Source: Arenicola marina
Taxonomy: Eukaryota; Annelida; Polychaeta; Arenicolidae
Length of the DNA stretch: 64,000 nucleotides
Reading direction: 5' to 3'
NCBI GenBank assembly: GCA_964019135.1
Contig: OZ025252.1
Span: 47,342,959 to 47,406,958, forward strand
Positions 22,429 through 32,989 of this stretch are shown in pieces. The first letter of the stretch is position 1, and every line of letters starts with the position of its first letter. The position numbers and the translations under genes were made by a program. The notes below the pieces were generated by a model. That model was not told where the DNA came from and did not search any database. It saw only the letters and a list, made by a program, of their open reading frames with translations.

Positions 22429-23011
22429 ACAAAAAGCACGTGTTCGTTTGTTTAACCCAATATTTTGGCATTTCGCAATTAGGAAACAGGCCTATGATAA
22501 GAATCCACACAGCCACCAATGATCCCGTCACGTGACGCGAGACTGAGACACATGCTCCAAGGTCATCATGTATTATAAAGGTGATCGCGGGGTTTGCAAT
22601 CTGATCGCGGTTCGTCTTGAGGATGGTAACGTTTTCTCGCCCGCTTGGCAGCTGGCCCATCAATCAATGCATTGGCACATATGTGATGATGATCAAAGCA
22701 ATTGATGATAAATTCTTTCCCCTATGCGATATTAGCCTAAGGCACTGGTTACTTCACCCAGGAGGAGGATAGAAGTGACGGGCCCTGTCTGTCTGCCCCG
22801 CCCCACTTCCATGTAACACGTCCCGGCCCCGCCACGCCGCGTGCCCTGAAGGCTCGCAGCTGGTATTGACAGAGCCACTATGAATGTCCTCTCTTATCGT
22901 GCCGGGTCTGGGTAGCGGTGGCTCAGGGCCCACAAGGGGACATCGACCCCGACACACAATTCGGCCACTGCGAGTCGACCGCCGACCCATCCCAGAAGGG
23001 GAGGCGACATG
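22429..23011. other. Unique spacer
   Basis: Mixed-composition sequence between the inverted-repeat element and the G-rich edge of the 10-bp array. No gene is supported. Long frames entering from the 10-bp array on the minus strand end here. Confidence 0.55.
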
Positions 23012-23130
23012 AAGGGCGTGGGGGGGGGAGGCGGGGGGTAGGGGGAGGGCGGGGGGTAGGGGGAGGGCGGGGGGAGGTGGGGGGTAGGGGGGCTGGAGGG
23101 CGTAGGCGGGGGAGGCAGGGGTTAGGGTGG
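23012..23130 (+). other. G-rich repeat tract with strong G-quadruplex potential
   Basis: Runs of 3-8 G are separated by one or two bases, in a loose tandem of GGGGGGTAGGGGGAGGGC. Several G-quadruplexes could form on the plus strand. It lies about 80 bp before the 10-bp array. Confidence 0.8.
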
Positions 23131-23208
23131 GGGGAGTCACGTGCTGCCGGACGACAGGCGATGGACGGACCCTTCGGTCTGGTGCACGCACTAGAATTGT
23201 TCGCCGTC

Positions 23209-24637
23209 CCACCACAGGCCGCCACAGGTTGCCACAATCTACCACAGGCCAACACAGGCCAACACAGGCCACCAGAAGCCGCCACAGGCCGCCATAGGCC
23301 ACCACAGGCCTCCACAGGCCGCCACAGGCCGCCACAGGCCGCCGCAGGCCGCCGCAGCCCGCCGCAGGCCACCACAGGCCACCACAAGCCGCAACAGGCC
23401 GCCACAAGCCGCCAAAGGCCACTGCAGGCCGCGGCAGGCCACCACAGACCACCACAGGTCGCCACATGCCGCCACATGCCGCCACATGCCGCCACATGCC
23501 GCCACAAGCCGCCACAGGCCGCCACATGCCGCCACAGGCCGCCATAGGCCACCACAGGCCGCCACAGGCCGCCACAGGCCGCCACAGGCCGCCACAGGCC
23601 GCCACAGGCCGCCACAGGCCGCCACAGGCCGCCACAGGCCACCACAGGCCGCCACAGGCCGCCACAGGCCGCCACAGGCCGCCACAGGCCGCCACAGGCC
23701 GCCACAGGCCGCCACAGGCCGCCACAGGCCGCCACAGGCCGCCACAGGCCGCCATAGGCCACCACAGGCCGCCACAGGCCGCCACAAGCCGCCACAGGCC
23801 GCCACAGGCCGCCACAGGCCGCCACAGCCCACCTCAGGCCACCACAGGCCACCACAGGCCACCACAGGCCACCACAGGTTACCACAGGCCACCACAAGCC
23901 GCCACAAGCCGCCAAAGGCCGCCACAGGCTGCCACAATCCACCACAGACCAACACAGGCCACCAGAAGCCGCCACAGGACGCCAAAGCCCGCCACGCCAC
24001 AGCCCGCCGCAAGCCGCCACAGGTCGCCACAGGTCGCCACAGGCCACCGCAGGCCGCCACAGCCCGCCACGCCACAGCCCGCCACAGGCCGCTACAGGCC
24101 GCCACAGGCCGCTACAGGCCGCCACAGGTCGCCACAGGCCACCGCAGGCCGCCACAGCCCGCCACGCCACAGCCCGCCACAGGCCGCTACAGGCCGCCAC
24201 AGCCCGCCACAGCCCGCCACAGCCCGCCGCAAGCCGCCACAGCCCGCCACAGGCCGCCACAGGCCGCCACAGGCCGCCATAGGCCGCCACAGGCCGCTAC
24301 AGGCTGCCACAGGCCGCCACAGGCCGCCACAGGCCGCCACAGCCCGCCACGCCACAGCCCGCCACAGGCCGCCACAGGCCGCTACAGGCCGCCACAGGCC
24401 GCCACAGGCCGCCACAGGCCGCCACAGGCCGCCACAGGCCACCACAGGCCGCCACAGCCCGCCACGCCACAGCCCGCCACAGGCCGCTACAGGCCGCCAC
24501 AGGCCGCTACAGGCCGCCATAGGCCGCCACAGCCCGCCACGCCACAGCCCGCCATAGGCCGCCACAGGCCGCCATAGGCCGCTACAGGCCGCCACAGGCC
24601 GCCACAGGCCGCCATAGGCCGCCACAGGCCGCCACCG
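23209..24637. repeat. 10-bp minisatellite GCCGCCACAG, about 143 units
   Basis: The unit is GCCGCCACAG. The central part (about 23525-23820) is almost perfect. Both sides carry variants: GCCACCACAG, GCCGCTACAG, GCCGCCATAG, and a recurring block with GCCCGCCACGCCACAGCCC in the right half (six or so times between 23985 and 24550). Such blocks mark higher-order duplications. Three units make 30 bp, so long open frames of 10-residue repeats exist on both strands (for example 455 codons minus, 363 codons plus). I reject these as genes. Confidence 0.97.
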
Positions 24638-26589
24638 AATGATGACATGTGGACATGTGGACATGCGGAGTAGGGGGGCACGACTGTTGGCGGGGTTGGA
24701 ATACAGACAGCGATAGTGAAGGTCTCACACACCATACCCACCAGGCCTTGTGGCCCAATGGCCCCCGTACGGTCCTAGAGTTATATTATCACCTACGAGA
24801 CAATTTCATCCAACGGCGAGGTCAGCGGAACTAAGTAACTGATGCATGAATGTGAGGTCTCTGTTTGTCATGCTTCAATGCGAGAAGGCGACAAATGATA
24901 CTTGAACAAAATTAGTCTGAACCACAGACGATACGGTACAAAAGCTTTCCCTGTCTCAGGACATTATTGGCCTGTGAAATTAATAACGATGGACTGCCTT
25001 CACCGAGGTCCAGGCCCCAGTCGCCGTGACTCAGGGTTAGCCCACTAGGTGGCGCGCCCTGTTGTCTGATTGCCGGAGCTGACCTTTCTTCCCTACCTTT
25101 CAAAATAGCGTATTTTACAAGCGCGTATTTAGTGTTTTAAAGCGATATCCATTAACCTCCAACCGAAAAAATAAATACATAAAAAGGCGCCCACGTGACC
25201 ATCCACGTGTTTTTAAGAACGATTTGCTGTGGTTGGTGTGCCACAGCGTGACCTTCAATAACACACGTCGACGGCCAGGCGGGCGGCCGACTGCGCGTGG
25301 TCCGGCATACGGCGGTCGCCACACTACTTATGAGGATAGCAAATATGCAATAGGCCCAAATCAAATAGCAGTTAATCATTGCAGCGCTTAACACCCGTGG
25401 GCGATATTTCGATAAATCGAACAGTTTTTACCGACTGCACGGGGAAAGTTACGTGCAATTCCGATAAGTTGCAGCTCGCTCCCTGGTTTTCCCGCGCGAC
25501 GCAAATTGTCGTCTGCTCAGACTATCGTCTGCTGTCTCCCGCGTTTGCTGTTCTTTACCATTCATATAAGAACAGCCCAAAGAACAAAGCCGAGCAATTG
25601 GCAGTGAAGTTTTATGAATAATCTTCGTGAATATTTATTCATTGAAATGATGTTTTCTGCGCCTGGTGCAAGGATACAAAGAGTGAATACTTCATTTTGA
25701 TCGAGACGAACGTCGTCTGCAGTTGAGTTTTCCTGCTGCAGAAAACTGTAAGTCTAGCGACAAGGGAGTCATAGCTGCATTAGAAGCTTCGTGTACCAAT
25801 GACATCAATTATCATAAATATGCATAAATTGCGTGAGGCGTTCCGTTCATACGAGTGTGAACTGCTGAATCAGAAACATGTATTGACATCGCACAGTTGA
25901 ATATTTTACGTCACTCTGTCTGAGCTATGTGTTGGTTTATAACCTCGTAATGCCTACGTATAGATAGCATTCAAGAGACCGCAATAGAACCAGTTTTGCT
26001 CATGGGTAGCCGTGTTTTCCCGTCAATGGCTGCAGCTGCCTGCTGTGACCATGGAGGCCTGGGTGTCTACACTACGGGCGTCCGTCCGTTCTGTCTGTAT
26101 GTGGGCTGATCTGAACCACTGCAGTTCACTGCGCACGCTCAGCCAATTGAACTGTCAGGGTCGTAACGGCGCTAGTCGCTTTAGGTCAAGGTTGTCAGTC
26201 GGTCTGTGCTAAGGTTTACTACTCTCAAATATTTAGCTTGACATTGTTTCCATGGTAACAGTCACTCTTGTTGAAGAGCGTGAACGTGATATTTACTTGC
26301 GCGGCCAGGCTGCCGGTGTAGTAACGACGTTCCCAACGTGCCGTACAGCTGGGTTAATTACCAGGACTTACCATGATCATAGGGATCAAATCCTGCGCAA
26401 GATTGGCCTTAAAGCTTACCCTAGATGCTGGGCAACTATTGCTGGGCAAGGTATTTGCAACACAACTTTGATGTCCCCAAGTTAATAGCCACGTCGAATT
26501 AGTACATCGAAGTCGACTCAGAATCAGCAACGTAACGATCTCACTGACCGGTGGCAAGTGGTCACGCCAGGTGCTTTAGGGGAAGGACA
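24638..26589. other. Unique spacer, about 1.95 kb
   Basis: Balanced to AT-rich single-copy DNA. A short hairpin (AGTTTTC, 8-bp loop, GAAAACT) lies near 25727-25749. Small frames at 25379-25621, 26012-26212 and 26252-26485 show no domain I recognise. No splice-site pattern stands out. Confidence 0.55.
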
Positions 26590-28368
26590 TCATGTCTGAC
26601 TCATTGCTGTTTCAGGACAAGTACATAATGCCTGACTCACTGCTGTGTCAGGACAAGTACATCAGGCCTGATTCACCGCTGTTTCAGGACATGTTCATCA
26701 TGTCTGACTCACTGCTGTGTCAGGACAAGTACATCAGGCCTGATTCACCGCTGTTTCAGGACATGTTCATCATGTCTTGACTCACTGCTGTTTCAGGACA
26801 AGTACATCATGTCTGACTCACTGCTGTTTCAGGACAAGTACATCATGTCTGACTCACTGCTGTTTCAGGACAAGTACATCATGTCTGACTCACCGCTGTT
26901 TCAGGACATGTACATCATGGCTGACTCACTACTGTTTCAAGACAAGTACATCATGGCTGACTCACTACTGTTTCAGGACACGTACATCATGTCTGACTCA
27001 CTGCTGTTTCAGGACAAGTACATCATGTCTGACTCACTGCTGTTTCAGGACACGTACATCATGTCTGACTCACTGCTGTTTCAGGACAAGTACATCATGT
27101 CTGACTCACTGCTGTTTCAGGACAAGTACATCATGTCTGACTCACTGCTGTTTCAGGACAAGTACATCATGTCTGACTCACTGCTGTTTCAGGACACGTA
27201 CATCATGTCTGACTCACTGCTGTTTCAGGACAAGTACATCATGTCTGACTCACTGCTGTTTCAGGACAAGTACATCATGTCTGACTCACTGCTGTTTCAG
27301 GACAAGTACATCATGGCTGACTCACTGCTGTGTCAGGACAAGTACATCAGGCCTGATTCACCGCTGTTTCAGGACATGTTCATCATGTCTGACTCACTGC
27401 TGTGTCAGGACAAGTACATCAGGCCTGATTCACCGCTGTTTCAGGACATGTTTATCATGTCTTGACTCACTGCTGTTTCAGGACAAGTACATAATGCCTG
27501 ACTCACTGCTGTTTCAGGACAAGTACATCAGGCCTGATTCACCGCTGTTTCAGGACATGTTCATCATGTCTGACTCACTGCTGTGTCAGGACAAGTACAT
27601 CAGGCCTGATTCACCGCTGTTTCAGGACATGTTCATCATGTCTTGACTCACTGCTGTTTCAGGACAAGTACATCATGTCTGACTCACTGCTGTTTCAGGA
27701 CAAGTACATCATGTCTGACTCACTGCTGTTTCAGGACAAGTACATCATGTCTGACTCACCGCTGTTTCAGGACATGTACATCATGGCTGACTCACTACTG
27801 TTTCAAGACAAGTACATCATGGCTGACTCACTACTGTTTCAGGACACGTACATCATGTCTGACTCACTGCTGTTTCAGGACAAGTACATCATGTCTGACT
27901 CACTGCTGTTTCAGGACAAGTACATCATGTCTGACTCACCGCTGTTTCAGGACATGTACATCATGGCTGACTCACTGCTGTTTCAGGACATGTACATCAT
28001 GGCTGACTCACTACTGTTTCAGGACAAGTACATCATGTCTGACTCACTGCTGTTTCAGGACAAGTACATCATGGCTGACTCACTACTGTTTCAGGACAAG
28101 TACATCATGTCTGACTCACTGCTGTTTCAGGACATGTACATCATGTCTGACTCACTGCTGTTTCAGGACAAGTACATCATGGCTGACTCACTGCTGTTTC
28201 AGGACAAGTACATCATGGCTGACTCACTACTGTTTCAGGACAAGTACATCATGTCTGACTCACTACTGTTTCAGGACAAGTACATCATGTCTGACTCACC
28301 GCTGTTTCAGGACATGTACATCATGTCTGACTCACCGCTGTTTCAGGACAAGCACATCATGTCTGGCC
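26590..28368. repeat. 36-bp minisatellite, about 49 units, carrying TGACTCA
   Basis: The 36-bp unit has core GACTCACTGCTGTTTCAGGA. Variants include TCTGACTCA versus GCTGACTCA, CTGCTG versus CTACTG or CCGCTG, GACAAG versus GACACG or GACATG, and a distinct type ATCAGGCCTGATTCACCG. An extra T in CATGTCTTGACTC breaks the open frame about three times. A higher-order copy is visible: the ATAATGCCTGACTCACTG variant at about 26627 recurs 864 bp (24 units) later, as does the CATGTCTTGACTC variant at about 26771. Frames of 218-289 codons with repeat MSDSLLFQDKYI follow from 36 being 12 codons. Confidence 0.97.
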
Positions 28369-29313
28369 CCCCTTTGTTGAGGGCATGTATATCATGTCTA
28401 CTTCATTGCTATCTAGCCAATCATAACCATGGGTTTCATAAGTTCAGAAGTTTCAGGAGATTTACTAGCTTACTACATGGTTTGTTTTAACTATGGGACT
28501 ATATTTTTTATCTAACTACATCATATTCTCGAAATATAAGACTTGTATCTTCTCAAGCCACATTGAAACTCAAGTGGAAATGATGCAAGGGGTTCCACCT
28601 GTGACCTCTGAAAGACCATCTACGGAGTAGTTGCCACCACCTGGAGTACACGTAAACTACTTAAGGTGCCTCGTGAAATATTCATAGAGCTAAATACCAG
28701 TGTCGCCAGCACGTGAAACCTGACCTTTGCATGACCTTGTGGACGGTCGCGGCGGAGGCGCGTAACCAGCCAGCTGAGGCGTCATGCTGGTCCGGCACGT
28801 CCCTGCTTCTGACTTTCGACATTTAGGGCGGTGACCATCTGCTCGGGAGAGGCCGGTCACGTGGTCCAGGTCACGTGGTCCAGGTTAACATACATGGCAG
28901 TCGGACGTCTGGCATTAGTAGTTCAAATAGCCCAGAGCCTCTCTGGGGCAAGGCTCACATTACTGATATCACTTAGCAACGCTTTAGAGATCTCCGCTTG
29001 CCGCATATTGGCGTGGTACGTCGTAAAGGTAATCCCGTCCCTCCCTGACCCCACCCGTCCCTAACCCCCTACCCTCCCCCCCCCTCCCCCCTCTACTTCC
29101 AGGTGACGTCTTCATGTCACCCTCCTGTCGCCCTGTTGTCACCCACATGTTGGCCGCGCGCCACACACGCACGCCGACAGGGTTTTGCACAACCGATCAG
29201 GGTAATCACCCTCCTCCGTGCCCCCCCCCCCCCCTATCGCCAAACTCTTCTTCTTGGTATCCCCCTCCCCTTCGCTCCCCCTCCCCCTACCCGCCACCGC
29301 CACACAGACTACT
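28369..29313. other. Unique spacer
   Basis: No gene is supported. A directly repeated GGTCACGTGGTCCA occurs at about 28856-28885, giving two CACGTG E-box palindromes. C-rich tracts lie at 29035-29100 and 29220-29290. Confidence 0.55.
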
Positions 29314-29322
29314 ATAGACCCA
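29314..29322 (+). repeat. SINE target-site duplication, left
   Basis: ATAGACCCA immediately precedes the SINE and is repeated exactly at 29587-29595. Confidence 0.88.
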
Positions 29323-29586
29323 GGGGCCGGCGCGACAGCTCAGTGAGTTAGAGCGCTCGCATTGAGTGCTCTGGCCACCTGAGAGCCTAACGGCACGTGG
29401 GTCGGTGGTTCGAGCCATGCTGTGGCCATGTCTGTGTGGTCGAAGGATAACGATCCCATGTCTTTCTTTGTACAGAGTAGGGGGTTACCGCCGGGGACAT
29501 GGCTCCACTCTCCCTTCCTTCTCCCATTGACGCGATATGGCCAAAAGTGGTTAAAGCGTCCTGAATAACCAACCAACCAACCAACC
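29323..29586 (+). mobile_element. tRNA-derived SINE with an (AACC)n tail
   Basis: The head is tRNA-like. A-box-like AGCTCAGTGAGTTAGAGCG is at 29337-29355, and the B-box-like GGTTCGAGCC is at 29407-29416, with the spacing typical of an internal RNA polymerase III promoter in a tRNA with a long variable part. A tRNA-unrelated body follows and ends GCGATATGGCC...GTTAAAGCGTC, then a tail of AACC repeats (about 29567-29586). The element is flanked by an exact 9-bp duplication, ATAGACCCA, which marks retrotransposition. It is about 264 bp long and looks complete. The partner LINE supplying the 3' end is not identified. Confidence 0.9.
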
Positions 29587-29595
29587 ATAGACCCA
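29587..29595 (+). repeat. SINE target-site duplication, right
   Basis: ATAGACCCA, the second exact copy, follows the (AACC)n tail directly. Confidence 0.88.
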
Positions 29596-30160
29596 TTCTT
29601 TTGATGCGAATTACCAGTAATCACCTTATTGGGCTCTCCATCGTTTTCTCGCAGTTTTTAATCTGTGTGGTCTTGTCCCTCAGCTGGCTGTTCACGGGGC
29701 GTTCTCCTGCCACCACAGTGTGGACGAGTCTCCATGGTGACGTCAGGATTATGACTGGGAGGGTCTCTATGGTGACGTCAGGGCTATGACTGAGGAGGTG
29801 ACTGTCGTTTCCTAGCACCCAGTCGTTTCCAATGATCTCGCTAGTTGGCGCAGGGCGAACCTGCTTTGGCGCGCGTCCCAGTGACGTTGGGAGGACGACC
29901 TTGACATCTCGTGGGGTCATCGCCTTAAGATCCGTCCCCGAAAACACCGCACATACGCTCCTCACCCCCCACCCCGGATTCCCCCCACCGACCCCGCGAC
30001 TGAGTGACCCACAGACTCCTTGGCCTCGCCCTGTTGTTGTCCACTCGAGCCTTCACCTGGTATCTATGGCAACAAACAACTACATTAGGGTGCCCGTTGT
30101 GTTCCCAACCCCCTGGCACCGTTACAATAGCGGTCAGCTACAGCTAACGCCTTTAGGCGC
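29596..30160. other. Unique spacer
   Basis: Holds the duplicated CRE-like block (29729-29795) and a C-rich stretch (29960-30010). No gene is supported. Short frames on both strands (for example 29621-29965 minus) carry no recognisable domain. Confidence 0.5.
29729..29795. promoter_or_regulatory. Twin CRE-like sites in a 35-bp direct repeat
   Basis: Two copies of a 35-bp sequence around ATGGTGACGTCAGG place perfect TGACGTCA octamers at 29738-29745 and 29773-29780. TGACGTCA is the known CREB/ATF site. No transcription start or gene is visible nearby, so regulatory use is only a possibility. Confidence 0.35.
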
Positions 30161-30364
30161 CTTTTGAGGTGGGTTCCATGCCAGCGACATTTATGTCTTA
30201 ATGGGACTCTCCTCGGCCAATGCCACTTTGTATCCGGTATTAGTGTAACATTATTTTGTTCCCATACGTGCGTCTCTTTTTATTATCATGTACTGTTTAT
30301 CATCATGTATTCCATGAAACATGGCATTGGTTAAATAAATGATATTCTCTCTCTCTCTCTCTCT
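30161..30364 (+). mobile_element. Possible LINE 3' end with a (CT)n tail (weak)
   Basis: AAATAAATGATATTC at about 30333-30347 is followed by a (CT)n run (30346-30364). An AATAAA signal just before a simple-repeat tail is a common layout for LINE 3' ends in molluscs. No coding motif is recognisable upstream, so this could equally be an ordinary gene 3' end or chance. Confidence 0.25.
30346..30364. repeat. (CT)n microsatellite
   Basis: About nine CT repeats following AAATAAATGATATT. Confidence 0.9.
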
Positions 30365-31371
30365 TACCGCGCCGCATGCCTCGAGTGGTGGCGCTCCTGA
30401 CTCTGGGGAGCTAGAGTTTCACCTCGACAGTGCAGGTGTGAGCCAATCCTCTCAGCCCCGAGTGCACTGTGGACGGTGCCTCACATTTTAAATATTTATT
30501 ATAGATATTAATTATCTAGATTGTATCTTGGCTCGTTTCAGCCAAAGGATTCTCAAAGGCGGCCGTGTGTTTTATATAACTGGTTGTGCCTCGTATGTCT
30601 TTGGGGTGTGTTTCCTGTCTCTCGTGGATGGGTTGGGTCTGATGAGGTTGTCCGCTGCCCTGTCTCCCTTAGAGTTACACCCCGCCGCTGCCACTCTATC
30701 CACCCGACGTCCGTGTCAACCACAAGCTATAGACCAGAGCCGTGTCCCCATTGCATTAATACTACATTGATACCATTTCCTGGCTAACATCATCCACTGT
30801 TGTTCCCTGTCACCCAGTCTGGCGCTACCCAACCCCATCTTCACAATGCACCCCCATCCCCATCTCCACAATGCACCCCCACCCCCATCTCCACAATGCA
30901 CCCCACCCTTATCCCCACCCCCACCACACGACCCACGCCACCCTCACTGACAAAAGACACACTTAACAACACCACTTTGGCCATTGGGACAGTAGACCTC
31001 TAGTCTTTTAGAAAATGAACTGTAGAGGGCGCTGCTGAATGGAGGCAGAGTGCGAAATGGCGACTGGGTGAGGACTTGTGTCAAGGTCCTTGAGACATCG
31101 CAGCAATGCGACCAATAATCGATGTGCCGTGTCTGTGTTGGCGGACACAGCAAGCCCGATCACTGTCCAGATAGGTCTTCCCGTACCCATAACGCTCATT
31201 CTTAGTCCAAGGTTGGTCTCCGAAAGGCCCGTCCCTTTTATTTGTGTTCAGAAAGATGTTTTATCGGATATTCTGGAATATGGAGAGTGGGGAATGTCTG
31301 GTCTTGCCTGGATACTTGTGGAACGAGGGCGGGTCATGGGTCAAAGTGATTAGGCTCGGACCGGCGGGCCA
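30365..31371. other. Unique spacer
   Basis: No gene is supported. It contains a short inverted repeat, ACAGTGCA / TGCACTGT, near 30430-30473 and the 25-bp repeat at 30828-30912. A 63-codon minus-strand frame (31008-31199) has ordinary composition but no recognisable domain. Confidence 0.5.
30828..30912. repeat. 25-bp short tandem repeat, about 3 units
   Basis: Three units contain CACAATGCACCCCCA followed by CCCCATCTC. The last unit is truncated into further C-rich sequence. Confidence 0.8.
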
Positions 31372-32989
31372 GCATGGTGGGGCTACAGCGTGGGTCACAC
31401 GGGTCACTCATGGTGGGGCTACAGCGTGGGTCACACGGGTCACTCATGGTGGGGCTACAGCGTGGGTCACACGGGTCACTCATGGTGGGGCTACAGCGTG
31501 GGTCACACGGGTCACTCATGGTGGGGCTACAGCGTGGGTCACACGGGTCACTCACTGGAGGGGCTACAGCGTGGGTCACACGGGTCACTCACTGGAGGGG
31601 CTACAGCGTGGGTCACACGGGTCACTCACTGGAGGGGCTACAGCGTGGGTCACACGGGTCACTCATGGTGGGGCTACAGCGTGGGTCACACGGGTCACTC
31701 ATGGTGGGGCTACAGCGTGGGTCACACGGGTCACTCATGGTGGGGCTACAGCGTGGGTCACACGGGTCACTCATGGTGGGGCTACAGCGTGGGTCACACG
31801 GGTCACTCACTGGAGGGGCTACAGCGTGGGTCACACGGGTCACTCATGGTGGGGCTACAGCGTGGGTCACACGGGTCACTCATGGTGGGGCTACAGCGTG
31901 GGTCACACGGGTCACTCATGGTGGGGCTACAGCGTGGGTCACACGGGTCACTCATGGTGGGGCTACAGCGTGGGTCACACGGGTCACTCATGGTGGGGCT
32001 ACAGCGTGGGTCACACGGGTCACTCATGGTGGGGCTACAGCGTGGGTCACACGGGTCACTCACTGGAGGGGCTACAGCGTGGGTCACACGGGTCACTCAT
32101 GGTGGGGCTACAGCGTGGGTCACACGGGTCACTCATGGTGGGGCTACAGCGTGGGTCACACGGGTCACTCATGGTGGGGCTACAGCGTGGGTCACACGGG
32201 TCACTCATGGTGGGGCTACAGCGTGGGTCACACGGGTCACTCACTGGAGGGGCTACAGCGTGGGTCACACGGGTCACTCACTGGAGGGGCTACAGCGTGG
32301 GTCACACGGGTCACTCACTGGAGGGGCTACAGCGTGGGTCACACGGGTCACTCATGGTGGGGCTACAGCGTGGGTCACACGGGTCACTCATGGTGGGGCT
32401 ACAGCGTGGGTCACACGGGTCACTCATGGTGGGGCTACAGCGTGGGTCACACGGGTCACTCATGGTGGGGCTACAGCGTGGGTCACACGGGTCACTCACT
32501 GGAGGGGCTACAGCGTGGGTCACACGGGTCACTCATGGTGGGGCTACAGCGTGGGTCACACGGGTCACTCATGGTGGGGCTACAGCGTGGGTCACACGGG
32601 TCACTCATGGTGGGGCTACAGCGTGGGTCACACGGGTCACTCATGGTGGGGCTACAGCGTGGGTCACACGGGTCACTCATGGTGGGGCTACAGCGTGGGT
32701 CACACGGGTCACTCATGGTGGGGCTACAGCGTGGGTCACACGGGTCACTCACTGGAGGGGCTACAGCGTGGGTCACACGGGTCACTCATGGTGGGGCTAC
32801 AGCGTGGGTCACACGGGTCACTCATGGTGGGGCTACAGCGTGGGTCACACGGGTCACTCATGGTGGGGCTACAGCGTGGGTCACACGGGTCACTCATGGT
32901 GGGGCTACAGCGTGGGTCACACGGGTCACTCATGGTGGGGCTACAGCGTGGGTCACACGGGTCACTCATGGTGGGGCTACAGCGTGGGT

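Noticed and set aside
23239-24290. Tryptophan- or histidine-rich repeat proteins (MAACGGLWRPVAAC, RHRPPQAATG)
   Set aside because: They are translations of the 10-bp repeat in different frames and strands. All are open because three units make 30 bp without stops.
26592-28490. Repetitive protein with MSDSLLFQDKYI units
   Set aside because: Frames are broken repeatedly by an extra T, substitutions are mainly non-silent, and the downstream flank adds no recognisable domain.
29323-29586. A functional tRNA gene
   Set aside because: The A-box and B-box are separated by extra sequence, the cloverleaf arms do not pair well, and the element has a SINE body, a repeat tail and a target-site duplication.
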